64,000 bases of DNA from Symsagittifera roscoffensis (Eukaryota; Xenacoelomorpha; Acoela; Convolutidae), in contig NC_087063.1 of NCBI RefSeq assembly GCF_963678635.1, positions 38,394,759-38,458,758 on the forward strand, written 5' to 3'. Numbering within the stretch: the first letter of the stretch is position 1; the number at the start of each line of letters is the position of its first letter. Under the pieces are notes generated by a model. The model saw nothing but the letters and a program-made list of their open reading frames with translations, had not been told where the DNA came from and did no database searches. Below are positions 19,301-28,062 of this stretch, one piece after another. Made by a program: the position numbers and the translations under genes.

Positions 19301-22300
19301 AAACCAGAATTACCCGAACAATCAATCAAGGAATAACTCATATAATAGATCGAACTATAACAGACCAAACAATAATTACCAAAACAGATCGCGAAATAAT
19401 TCACAAAATCGACACTCAAGTTATAATAATCGTTATAGAAATTATTCCCAATCACCACACCGGAATAATAATAACTATAATAATTCTAATAATCGCCACA
19501 GAAGTAGTACACCTAAACATCAAAGACAAATCAATCAAGTACAATCTAATCCAGAAACAACATCAGACCCTCCAGGTATTGATGACACAGTAACTGATAC
19601 GTTACAACTCAATCAAATAAACTGTACATCATCAGATTCAGAAAGTGATACTGAAAACACTCTTTCTATCAATATGATAAAAGTCGAAAATGACTATGAA
19701 TCTGTCATATATGAACAACCCTTTTCATCACACATATATGAAAATCAATCAGAATTTCTTCAAAATTATTACACTACACCCATAAATTCCACACCAACGA
19801 CGCAAGAAACAAATGAGATTAACACTACAAATCAAACCAATAAAAATATCAAAACAAAATGCTTGAATACAAACCACATTTATCAAAATATACAAAAAGA
19901 ACAACCCAAAGAAAAAATTTGGACAATACCATTTCTCTTAGAAAGCCCAAGAAATAAAGAATTTCAACCACCAGACCTTGAAATAGATTTTTTAATTGAT
20001 TCAGGAGCAGAATCAAACATAATAAACATCCCCACATGGAATGAAATAAAAACCTTACACCCAAAGCTAACACCTCTTGAAACCTCCAGCAAACTAGCAA
20101 CAGCACAAGGATCAACATTGATAAACTACGGAAAAATCCAATTATTTCTCCTCCCCACCAGAACAATGGAACAAAGCAAAATTTTAAATAAGCCATTTAA
20201 ACAAATATTCCATATCACTGACATTAAATATAATATCATTGGAATACCATTTATTTCGAAGTATATACCAACAATTAACATACTAAATAGTAAAATATTA
20301 ATCAAAGATAAATATACAAAAACAAAAGAAACATCCTTAACATTTTTTCAAAGATTAAATAAACAACCACCATTCTTTTCAAAATTCTACCCGATATTTA
20401 ACCAACAAAGAAAACACCTAAAACCACTATCAGGAAATATCTATAATTTTTCAATCAAACAAGTTCACCAATATGATAAAGAACAAAACAAACAAAAATT
20501 TTATATGTCAGAATTTGAATTCAAACCTATTCACAAATTTTTCAAAATCACAATATCATCCATAAAATATTTGAAAAATTCGAATTCAGATATCATTTCC
20601 TTACATGTCTATAACAACACACCTTACCAAGTAACATTACCTTTAGGACTTTTAGGATATTGCGAAACCAACGCTACAATATCACCAATACACGAAAAAG
20701 CCTATCGCGTAAATAATATACTCCAATTACTAGATATTTGCCAATCTACAATTCTTAATGAAGATTTATCTATAAATAATATAATAAGTAACGAAAACAG
20801 AAATACGGATTATTTCACAAAAACTCCATATTTCAAACCTACATTCAACATAAGTAACTACACAGAGGACCAACAAAAATTTTTAACAATGTTTAATTTC
20901 CAACATTCACAAATAACACAAGACGAATTCGAAAAGTTAGCCAAACAGCTAATTAAATATTCATCAGTCTATGCAACATCAAAATTTGATGTTGGCAAAA
21001 TCAGTTCATCACTACATCTCCCGTTAAAACCAGACGCAGTTTTCAAAAAACAGAGAGCAAGTAAAGTACCAATTCACTTACATGATAAAGTGAACAGATT
21101 ACTCGATATTTTAGAACAATACAACATTATATCACCAGTTAATAAAGAAGAACAACCAAAAGGCAACACATTTATCAACCCCGTTATCATTCTAGCTAAA
21201 GGAGAATCATTAAAAATCGTTCTCGACGCTAGATACCTCAATTCACTCATAGATGAATCAAAATGTAATTGGCCCATTGAACCAATACAAGTTATTTTAA
21301 CAAAAATAAACGGCAAATACTTTACAACCGCCGATATGAATAGTGCATACAATCAAATGCCACTAGATGAACAATCACGACGTTTAACACAATTTGTTAT
21401 CGGAAACCAACAATATGAATTCAACCGCTTATTCTATGGAATATCCATAGGACCAGCAGCATTTTCAGCTTTTATGAGCAAAATTTTTAGACCACTGATA
21501 CTCAAGAAAAACGCAATCACCTATTTAGACGATGTTTTTATGCAATCACAAACAAAAGACGAGATGTTCAATGTTTTAGAAAAATATCACCAAATACTTC
21601 AGAACGAAAATCTGAAGGCCGCCCCCGATAAATCACACTTCTTTTTGACAAGAGTTAAATTCTTAGGACATAATATAGAAAGAAAAACAATCACTCCATT
21701 GAAATCACGCATTGACGCTATTCAAAAACTTCAACCACCAACAAATAAAAAGAAAATCCAAGAATTTCTTGGAATGTTAAACTTTTTAAGTAAATATGTT
21801 TATAAAATGCAATTATATCTACGACCATTTTATAACATCCTTAGACAACAAAATAATTTTGAATGGAACACAGAACATCAAACACGATTTGAAGAAATAA
21901 AGAAACTTTTAACTGAACAAATTTCAAACACTATTCCAGATTCAAATCAACCATTTTATGCAATGTGCGATGCTTCGAACTTTGGCATCGGTGCAGCACT
22001 ATTACAATCACATAATGGTACAAATAAAATGAACCTCATATCAGCAAATTCTCGATTATTCACTCAAGCAGAGCTACGACTCTCAACTCTAATGAGAGAA
22101 TGTACAGCCATAATATATACACTGACAGAATATGAATTTCTGATACTTGGATCAAAACATCCAACAGTTCTATTCACAGACCATAAACCAATCATCTTTC
22201 TCTTTACACAAAAATCTAACCCAAACCACCGAGTTTACAGATTTCAACTAATTCTAATGAAATTTCCAAACTTACATATAGTTTGGACTGCAGGAAAAAA

Positions 22301-24536
22301 TCTTGCATTACCAGACACCTTAAGTCGAAATACACCACCTGAATTACTTACACGAAAAACAACAGTTGAAATACCCAAAAACATAAAATTCTACCTTGCA
22401 GAAAACGAAACATCACCCCGATTGGAATGCAAATATGCAGTAAAAACTGATATTGAACAATCACAAATAAATAGTTTACAACATTTCCCACTTTATTTAG
22501 ATTGTCAAAATAATCATTATGAAGTTGATTTACTTGGAACATCAACTTTCAAACCAATCCCATATTCTCAATGGATAAAAAATAACACCCAACAAAAACG
22601 AACAAAACAACACCTGCCTAAGAAAGACCATTTTCCACTAATTGAAAAAGAAGATTTAACTGATAAAATAAATTTATCAGGACCACAAACAAATGATTCA
22701 AAATACACAATAAATCAAGTTTTTGACCTTCACGACCCACTTGATACAATACCCTTATCTAAATTCGAAATTGAAAACATTTTTCTCCCTCCAACAGAAA
22801 CGATTACAATTTCAACACTGAAACAATATCAAAATCTTGACCCGATAATTAGACAACTAAAATCATGGCACAAATATAAAACTAAACCTGTCAAGGCAGA
22901 TTCAACCATTCTAGGAAACAAAACACTCCTCCGATACTTTCGCAAATTTAACAACACAACAATTAACGAAAATACAGACCTTTTAGAGTATAACCTGAAT
23001 GAATCTACAGTCCCATGTCTCCCTTTAAGTATGATTCTTATAGCTTTTAATATTTCACATACACAAAATATTAAAGGACACTCTGGATCAGAAAAAACAT
23101 ATTCAAATTTTATACAAAATTTTTACTTCCCAAATGCACCAATTTGGATAAAAATACTATGCAATGACTGTATAGTATGTCAACTAAATAAACCTTACCC
23201 AAATCAAAAACAAATAGCACAAAAACAAGATTTTAAAGGACAAAGTTTGTACTTTAATCATCGTATCTCATTTGATACTAAAGGACCAATTTCACCCTCA
23301 TCAGAAGGAAACTCCTACATTATGGTAATTGTTGACGCATTTACACATTATGTAGCAATTAACCCAGTACCACATTGTAACGCTTATTACGCTTACACAA
23401 CACTCTATGAACACTGGATAGCAAAATTCGGACTACCAGAAATTTTAGTTACAGACAACGGTACAGAATTCATAAATAATGAAATTATCACACTATGTCA
23501 TTTATATAACATTAAACACAAACCACGTACATCTCATGCACCTTGGACAAACGGCTTAGTCGAAGGTATGAACCGTTCATTACAAGAATATCTTAGATGT
23601 ATCATCAACGGAAATGATACAAAATATACCGAATGGTCAGCAGATGTAAAATTATTTCCCTTAGCATATAATTCACAAATAACGACAACTTTAGGAATGT
23701 CACCATACGAAATGGTTTTTAACCAAAAGCCACGCAAACCAATAATGTTTACAGCAAATTCTCATAAAAACGCACAAGGTTATTGCCAACCAAATAAAGA
23801 CTCAATTTGTTATAACCTACCTTTACATACACACGATGAAGATCATTTTCATCACCCACAAATTCTTAAACTAGCCTCCGGTACACACACCGAATGGATT
23901 CTAAATAGAGATAAAAAACACAATGAAATTTATCAAAAAATAACAAAAAAGTTATTACAAAGACAAAACATTAATGAACAAATCAATTCACGTTTTACAC
24001 CAGCCTCCGAATTAAAAATTGGAACATTTGTTTTAATACCTAATTTTAATACTCAAAAAGGAATTTCTAAAAAATTACAACCCCTTCGAAAAGGACCATA
24101 CCAAATAATTGCAAAACCCACTGATGTCACATATAAAATTACCGACTCAAACAAAAAAGAAATCGTTCAACATCGAAACAACCTATTACCTTATTACCCA
24201 AAAGAATACGCACTCCGCGAATTAACTCAATTATATTCTTTCACAGGATTAAAAATCATTCAAAATGAACCACATCTGAAAAACACAGAACAAAATGATA
24301 ACCCCACCGAAAATCAAAACACAAAACCAACCGCCACCAAAAACAATACACAAAACCATAAAGAATCTCCAAAACAAAGAAAAAATAGAAAAATGACCGA
24401 ACAAATAATACCCCAAGAACAAATCGACAAATCAGAAAATAGAAAAACAACAAGACTCCGAAATCAACCACGTAAAAACTACAAAATATTCATCCCCCAA
24501 TCTAAAATTTTAAAGAAAGTGGAATTTCAAAAGTAA
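16314..24536 (+). CDS. Gag-Pol polyprotein of the giant LTR retrotransposon (2740 aa)
   Basis: A single open frame with no gag/pol frameshift. Residues 1-600 are Gln/Asn/Thr-rich and mostly disordered. About 600-785 is a capsid-like Gag domain (PLMVFTGTDPEYSVEDYLN, then DGAAQKWFSVLP, a retrotransposon-gag pattern). C842-C855 is a CCHC zinc knuckle (CNYCRRYGHSISEC). About 915-1085 is an extreme Ser-Arg-Asn-Tyr tract. The protease has LIDSGAES with D1229. RT spans about 1560-1800, with DARYLNSLID, TADMNSAYNQMPL and YLDD at 1737-1740. RNase H starts near 1882 (MCDASNFGIGAALLQ). Integrase has an HHCC region near 2250-2290 and D2321, D2381, E2417 (D-D35-E). All catalytic residues are intact, so the enzyme set looks functional. 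Confidence 0.97.
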   Translation: MSSTHTPGEESPDDDEIFPFIVDATTDRGQHIFCKNLLLNLFEPGISPCKTEFPDVKIKRQIIDHYLKDICNITQQYGIYSIEFTSPNHNNRKYTIQTDDLDLEFSKVFSEYIKSIQYHNSQRANSIFTNEVFAIIYSYISILENEIPITNVSPTETSKHLRVRHEITLLSSYLNIIKENFTKDDVSQHTKHDLQKILAWFIIDYFTHNIDLIAQARKNFRPQNSNDDTAITEQSDYVWDPEWSHPAFISFPQSISSQAISTISYIRDYVKVIPLTIDATPLNYNTFLPDTQNNSLNSTVIHNENLNGTRNLTQQDIQTPSHFINEEIVHTTTTQQSISPIRPNLTTPRNTNPSQTQVTLQSTVKPSVAPKYSHMDYQTYRPMTIPSKTHKTFTRNNFTDHNYNYTHPSKTYNQPRRNFNQYTRSRNWDNPMTQPNSINFQTNPPQDHSENYPFFQQNKNKKQTSYQMDYLSSDDDFLQPDIFAPNTQEYRRQGIQRTRTNHRNFSPQSIDAQHQQPIQQQNLINTQSFQPIQQQNPMTAHSYQPSQMQNEIPLPYYLQQHEITRNQLSNFSQMPNAAESLQMTINPYLMGGSSITSNKPLMVFTGTDPEYSVEDYLNAVTANLILNIGPEPINTPLHQNWIHRRTALIQTTLDGAAQKWFSVLPLEIKSNWKRFTQEFSKMFDSERNKQQQRVLCNEIRRLPNETIKQIAVRIETLVRKAYSLNTHDYKNTKMTEILMMTLTPQLRKIAIKKRASHPSSIREPDLDFRKLVDKLEQAEITMKLEETENLKLQYVNRIETTPTNINNIQESETDLVEKITEILNIYEKNPNFKGKPSFKKWCNYCRRYGHSISECRQKQQDNQNKPQKYKEPNKSFYQYMKKDQNLPNKTVHSNNSSGKPLPNNTNYTRNQSPYNSSYRGRSPERRNTQNSSQNHYNRPNSRSNYSRSNSNTQRFVSRSNSQSRNNYYPNNQSRNSSYNRNRNYSYNRNRSYSNNRNQNYPNNQSRNNSYNRSNYNRPNNNYQNRSRNNSQNRHSSYNNRYRNYSQSPHRNNNNYNNSNNRHRSSTPKHQRQINQVQSNPETTSDPPGIDDTVTDTLQLNQINCTSSDSESDTENTLSINMIKVENDYESVIYEQPFSSHIYENQSEFLQNYYTTPINSTPTTQETNEINTTNQTNKNIKTKCLNTNHIYQNIQKEQPKEKIWTIPFLLESPRNKEFQPPDLEIDFLIDSGAESNIINIPTWNEIKTLHPKLTPLETSSKLATAQGSTLINYGKIQLFLLPTRTMEQSKILNKPFKQIFHITDIKYNIIGIPFISKYIPTINILNSKILIKDKYTKTKETSLTFFQRLNKQPPFFSKFYPIFNQQRKHLKPLSGNIYNFSIKQVHQYDKEQNKQKFYMSEFEFKPIHKFFKITISSIKYLKNSNSDIISLHVYNNTPYQVTLPLGLLGYCETNATISPIHEKAYRVNNILQLLDICQSTILNEDLSINNIISNENRNTDYFTKTPYFKPTFNISNYTEDQQKFLTMFNFQHSQITQDEFEKLAKQLIKYSSVYATSKFDVGKISSSLHLPLKPDAVFKKQRASKVPIHLHDKVNRLLDILEQYNIISPVNKEEQPKGNTFINPVIILAKGESLKIVLDARYLNSLIDESKCNWPIEPIQVILTKINGKYFTTADMNSAYNQMPLDEQSRRLTQFVIGNQQYEFNRLFYGISIGPAAFSAFMSKIFRPLILKKNAITYLDDVFMQSQTKDEMFNVLEKYHQILQNENLKAAPDKSHFFLTRVKFLGHNIERKTITPLKSRIDAIQKLQPPTNKKKIQEFLGMLNFLSKYVYKMQLYLRPFYNILRQQNNFEWNTEHQTRFEEIKKLLTEQISNTIPDSNQPFYAMCDASNFGIGAALLQSHNGTNKMNLISANSRLFTQAELRLSTLMRECTAIIYTLTEYEFLILGSKHPTVLFTDHKPIIFLFTQKSNPNHRVYRFQLILMKFPNLHIVWTAGKNLALPDTLSRNTPPELLTRKTTVEIPKNIKFYLAENETSPRLECKYAVKTDIEQSQINSLQHFPLYLDCQNNHYEVDLLGTSTFKPIPYSQWIKNNTQQKRTKQHLPKKDHFPLIEKEDLTDKINLSGPQTNDSKYTINQVFDLHDPLDTIPLSKFEIENIFLPPTETITISTLKQYQNLDPIIRQLKSWHKYKTKPVKADSTILGNKTLLRYFRKFNNTTINENTDLLEYNLNESTVPCLPLSMILIAFNISHTQNIKGHSGSEKTYSNFIQNFYFPNAPIWIKILCNDCIVCQLNKPYPNQKQIAQKQDFKGQSLYFNHRISFDTKGPISPSSEGNSYIMVIVDAFTHYVAINPVPHCNAYYAYTTLYEHWIAKFGLPEILVTDNGTEFINNEIITLCHLYNIKHKPRTSHAPWTNGLVEGMNRSLQEYLRCIINGNDTKYTEWSADVKLFPLAYNSQITTTLGMSPYEMVFNQKPRKPIMFTANSHKNAQGYCQPNKDSICYNLPLHTHDEDHFHHPQILKLASGTHTEWILNRDKKHNEIYQKITKKLLQRQNINEQINSRFTPASELKIGTFVLIPNFNTQKGISKKLQPLRKGPYQIIAKPTDVTYKITDSNKKEIVQHRNNLLPYYPKEYALRELTQLYSFTGLKIIQNEPHLKNTEQNDNPTENQNTKPTATKNNTQNHKESPKQRKNRKMTEQIIPQEQIDKSENRKTTRLRNQPRKNYKIFIPQSKILKKVEFQK

Positions 24537-25134
24537 TTTTAACATTATACTTCACAATCTTGAAACCTCCGAAACATTTTTCATTTACATTTTTCAAAAT
24601 AACATGCTGAAAAGTACGCAATAATTCTAGTTCAAAATAGACCAATAGGATTCATCCAATCCGTCACTTTCTCTAATTCAAACTAAGACCAATTAGACGA
24701 ATCATATAGAACTCCAGGCACATCTATAACTATAACTTTACGACCTCCAGGTCAAAAATAAGCAAACCACTCCAACTTGACAACTAAAATAAATATCATC
24801 ATAATACCGTACCCCTCCCTTATCTAATAACCCAAAGATCAACAATATTTCCCCAACTCAGACCACGAATACCCCCAAAGCAAATTTGTTAACTTAGCCT
24901 AAAGTAACAAAATGAACATTTTAATTAGCCTAAAGTATAAAAATCTCACCATACCCCGGATCATTTGACAAACAAAAATAAAGAAAAAGACGACCTCCCA
25001 ATCACCATGAAAATTGCCCCCAACAATTTTTTACAAAACTCAACCCACTTGTCAAAAAACTAATAAATAATCCGACCACACTAGAAAATCGCCTCTAACA
25101 GCAAAAAATATTCGACCAAGAGATCATTTCGTAA
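24537..25134 (+). other. Spacer between Gag-Pol and the accessory ORFs
   Basis: About 600 bases without a supported ORF. This is where a splice acceptor or internal promoter for the 3' genes might lie, but I see no decisive signal. Confidence 0.4.
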
Positions 25135-25365
25135 ATGCTCTTCTCTCAATCAGTTACTCAAATACTCATAAATTTTAAACATTTTTTTACAATACTTGAA
25201 ACCTTTATAATATTTCTTTTTGATATACTTGAATCTTTTCTAATAATCCTAATCATTTTTTGTAACATTTTTTTAATTTTCTACACTCTACTCGAACTAT
25301 TCCTCCAACTTTCCAAAACCCTTGATTATATCCACAGGTACGATTCATATAACTTATCTAAATGA
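25135..25365 (+). CDS. Small hydrophobic ORF A (76 aa), probable membrane peptide
   Basis: The 76 residues consist mostly of Phe, Leu and Ile (TFIIFLFDILESFLIILIIF, CNIFLIFYTLLELFLQL), enough for one long or two short membrane segments. The stop overlaps the ATG of the next ORF as ATGA (25362-25365). The T-rich codons differ from the A-rich neighbours, because hydrophobic residues need T at the second position. Function is unknown; a viroporin-like role is only a guess. It may also be chance in AT-rich DNA, but the ATGA overlap argues for a pair. Confidence 0.45.
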   Translation: MLFSQSVTQILINFKHFFTILETFIIFLFDILESFLIILIIFCNIFLIFYTLLELFLQLSKTLDYIHRYDSYNLSK

Positions 25366-25550
25366 TACGAACAATTTTCAGTAGAACCGATATTTTTTTA
25401 TTGTTTGTAATTTTCATAGCATTCTTATCATCCCTCATTTTGACAATATGTAAATGTATAAAGAAAGCAATCCTCACATTTGCCCTAGCAACAATCCTTC
25501 TAATTCTTTTTTTGGAAGAATATTATAATAAACACAAAATTTCTCACTAA
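25362..25550 (+). CDS. Small hydrophobic ORF B (62 aa), probable membrane peptide
   Basis: It starts in the ATGA overlap with ORF A. The residues IFLLFVIFIAFLSSLILTIC and AILTFALATILLILFLEEYY form two probable membrane segments joined by a short basic loop (KCIKKA). Its stop is followed by two more stops in another frame and then the ATG-less ORF. No family is recognised. Confidence 0.45.
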   Translation: MIRTIFSRTDIFLLFVIFIAFLSSLILTICKCIKKAILTFALATILLILFLEEYYNKHKISH

Positions 25551-25558
25551 AGTAATAA

Positions 25559-26692
25559 TTCAAAAAACTATCAAAAATTGCTACCCAACAGTCACAAAGT
25601 CAGTCTTCACCGACATCATCCCAAGATAACCAAACACCACCTTCAATTACTCAAAATCCTCAAACATCTACACGAATTTCTTTTCAAGACAATCCATACA
25701 CTTTTGAAGAACGACATGCTCGTTTATCAGAACCACTAGAACCAGTTCAACGACAAGCACCTCTAAGCGAACCAACATATAACCTATACCCAACACTACC
25801 ACAAGAACTAAGTAGAATAAGAAATCCTAGTCAAAACCAAAATACAGTCGAAAAAAATAGACAAATTATACATCCTCGACGAAACAGAAATTTTCAAACT
25901 CCCCGAGTTCACTTTGATATACCTCAATCCCCATCACAAAACACTCCAGAAAACACCATTGATACATTACCAGAAACCCCTACGATTCTTTCACAACGTA
26001 GCACCTCAAGCCTACCATCAGATTACTTAGGTTCAACACCAACATCTGAACAAATACGTGAAAATCCCTTTAACCCCCCAAACCAGGCATCACGACTACC
26101 ATATTGGACAACACATTCATTTACACAAGGTGAATTAAATTTAGTCAATAATCCAATAGATATTTCTACGGATACAACAACATCCTCATCACTACCAGAA
26201 ACATTATCACTACCATCCACACCATCAATAAGCCAGATTTCACCACCACCTTTTAACTTAAATTTTCCAAATAATCTCGACGCCAGATATCGAGAACAAT
26301 CATCAATAAATATTCCTTTAAGACTAGATTGGAATACATTTACAGCACCTCCACCATTATTTGGACAACATCAAGAAAGTAACCGCCTTCATAACTGGGC
26401 ACTTAATAGATTACAATATCGCCAAGATATTCACAACGATATCCGTGATCACAATATTCAAATACTCCAACAAAACAGTTTACAATTAAAGTTTGAAATC
26501 ACAGTTAAGTTAAATAATATTACCCAACATCCCTACCCATTAAATCCACCTAACATAACAGCTCAATCACTACCACCACCGTTTATAACTACTGAAGTAA
26601 TATACAAATACGACAGATATACCAAAAACACAATTGGCTACATTACATTTTATAATCCATACTCAGGATTATCATACACATGTATATTCTAA
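25559..26692 (+). CDS. Accessory ORF C: 377 codons open with no in-frame ATG
   Basis: After TAATAA the frame stays open for 377 codons to the TAA at 26690-26692. I found no ATG in it, so it cannot start conventionally. The first 230 residues or so are Pro/Ser/Thr/Gln-rich and disordered (SSPTSSQDNQTPPS, STSSLPSDYLGSTPTS). The C-terminal 140 look folded (SINIPLRLDWNTFTAPPPLF, RLHNWALNRLQYRQDIHND, then KFEITVKLNNITQHPYPLN). Its end overlaps the glycoprotein start by 13 bases. The length, the codon use matching Gag-Pol, and the overlap all suggest a real protein made by splicing, non-AUG initiation or frameshifting. No homologue is recognised. Confidence 0.6.
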   Translation, partial: FKKLSKIATQQSQSQSSPTSSQDNQTPPSITQNPQTSTRISFQDNPYTFEERHARLSEPLEPVQRQAPLSEPTYNLYPTLPQELSRIRNPSQNQNTVEKNRQIIHPRRNRNFQTPRVHFDIPQSPSQNTPENTIDTLPETPTILSQRSTSSLPSDYLGSTPTSEQIRENPFNPPNQASRLPYWTTHSFTQGELNLVNNPIDISTDTTTSSSLPETLSLPSTPSISQISPPPFNLNFPNNLDARYREQSSINIPLRLDWNTFTAPPPLFGQHQESNRLHNWALNRLQYRQDIHNDIRDHNIQILQQNSLQLKFEITVKLNNITQHPYPLNPPNITAQSLPPPFITTEVIYKYDRYTKNTIGYITFYNPYSGLSYTCIF

Positions 26693-28062
26693 AATTATTA
26701 ATTTTTCTCCAACTCCTTTTTCTAGTAATCTCAAATCAAAACATAAACCCTTCCCCTCGTACAGGACCACAAGATTTATTATTAACACATTACGATTGTG
26801 AAGAAAATGAACAAAAAACACTACATAAATATGCAATAAATCAAGTATCACAATGTGAAACAGAACCACAAGCTATAGAAACCACAGATGTAATAGCAAC
26901 ACTCTATTCAAAAGCCCGAGCAACAACAGTTACAGGTTATAAATTCACAGCACTATTTTCCGAAAAGAAAGTACATTGTTCACAAGTCTCGAACGGAAAC
27001 AAAAACCGACTTGACCATGAATCATTCTATCAGAGTAATATAGAACGTCTTTTACATCTCAATCCCGACGATTGTAAAAATGAATTACTTAGACTAAACA
27101 TCACACAAAATAAAAACTCCCAAAGAAAGTTAGTTAATTTTCAAGTTTTTCCAGACTCTGTACATCAATCACAACTTGAAAGACACCAAGGACATATAAA
27201 ACTAGACGAAAAATACCCGTATAACGGCGCACACGGACGATTAACCTATGACCTACACGATAAACATTGGATACCACACATTGGTATAAATGACCCATCA
27301 AACTGCAAAGCAGACACAAAAAATAAAGGATACCAAGAAATAATGTTTTTTGATTGGGAAATACAACTCGAAAAAATACAACTAACACGAGATTTATCAG
27401 ATAATACAATGATCTATCAAGGAATCCGATTACCTTGTAAAAATGATCAAGGTTATTGCGACCCTACAACGAGAACACAAGCAACAATTGTTTGGTTCCC
27501 CGAAGATACATGTACAACATTTCAAATAGCAAAAATACACGCTCGTATGATAAAATTTCACGAAAAATATTTTATACAATCAATTCCATATGAACAAGTC
27601 CATCCATCACGAAAACTAAGTTCTAATTTTAGAAACATAGACAATATAGAAAATAAATTGACACGTTTTCAAATATATCAAGAAACAGAACTTGCATGTA
27701 AATACAGAAACCCACTTCACAAAACACAATACTCCGAGATATTAGTTGAATACGAAAAAGGATTCGACATGACCACTGGAAAAGTAAAAATCGACCCATA
27801 TGCCACAGGTCATCCTCTAAACGAAGGAACATCCTATATACCAGTTAATTTTGAAAAAAGCAACGGACAACCTGGTGGACATCTAAAACCCCATGACACC
27901 AGAAGCACACGCTTACAAGAATTATCACTAATGAATACTACATATTTCGGTAATATCCACTATGATATTCATTTAGATATGAAACTAGATTATACAATTA
28001 GCCGAATTTTTCAAGAAATGTCACTCTCCGAATTAGAACACTACACCAACTATGCGAATTAG
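26680..28062 (+). CDS. Envelope-like glycoprotein, N-terminal part (460 aa)
   Basis: The ATG at 26680 is followed by a signal peptide (YILKLLIFLQLLFLVIS) and a cysteine-rich ectodomain with the spaced pattern HYDCEENE, VSQCETEP, AIETTDVIATLYSKA, FSEKKVHCSQVSNG and LNPDDCKNELL. This pattern (YDC, L..V..C, ETT.V..LYSKA) is one I associate with the glycoprotein of chuviruses and with the env ORFs that many invertebrate LTR elements share. It ends in TAG at 28060-28062, while the related sequence continues in the -1 frame (28002-29297). It would act as a membrane fusion or attachment protein. Family membership is by pattern memory, not alignment. Confidence 0.7.
   Translation: MYILKLLIFLQLLFLVISNQNINPSPRTGPQDLLLTHYDCEENEQKTLHKYAINQVSQCETEPQAIETTDVIATLYSKARATTVTGYKFTALFSEKKVHCSQVSNGNKNRLDHESFYQSNIERLLHLNPDDCKNELLRLNITQNKNSQRKLVNFQVFPDSVHQSQLERHQGHIKLDEKYPYNGAHGRLTYDLHDKHWIPHIGINDPSNCKADTKNKGYQEIMFFDWEIQLEKIQLTRDLSDNTMIYQGIRLPCKNDQGYCDPTTRTQATIVWFPEDTCTTFQIAKIHARMIKFHEKYFIQSIPYEQVHPSRKLSSNFRNIDNIENKLTRFQIYQETELACKYRNPLHKTQYSEILVEYEKGFDMTTGKVKIDPYATGHPLNEGTSYIPVNFEKSNGQPGGHLKPHDTRSTRLQELSLMNTTYFGNIHYDIHLDMKLDYTISRIFQEMSLSELEHYTNYAN

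Noticed and set aside
19189-19593. Separate Ile/Thr-rich ORFs overlapping Gag-Pol
   Set aside because: They are out-of-frame shadows of the Ser-Arg-Asn tract.
28002-28062. Programmed -1 frameshift site in the glycoprotein
   Set aside because: No canonical X-XXY-YYZ heptamer was found in the overlap; AATTTTT is not in the standard form. Kept only as an open question.
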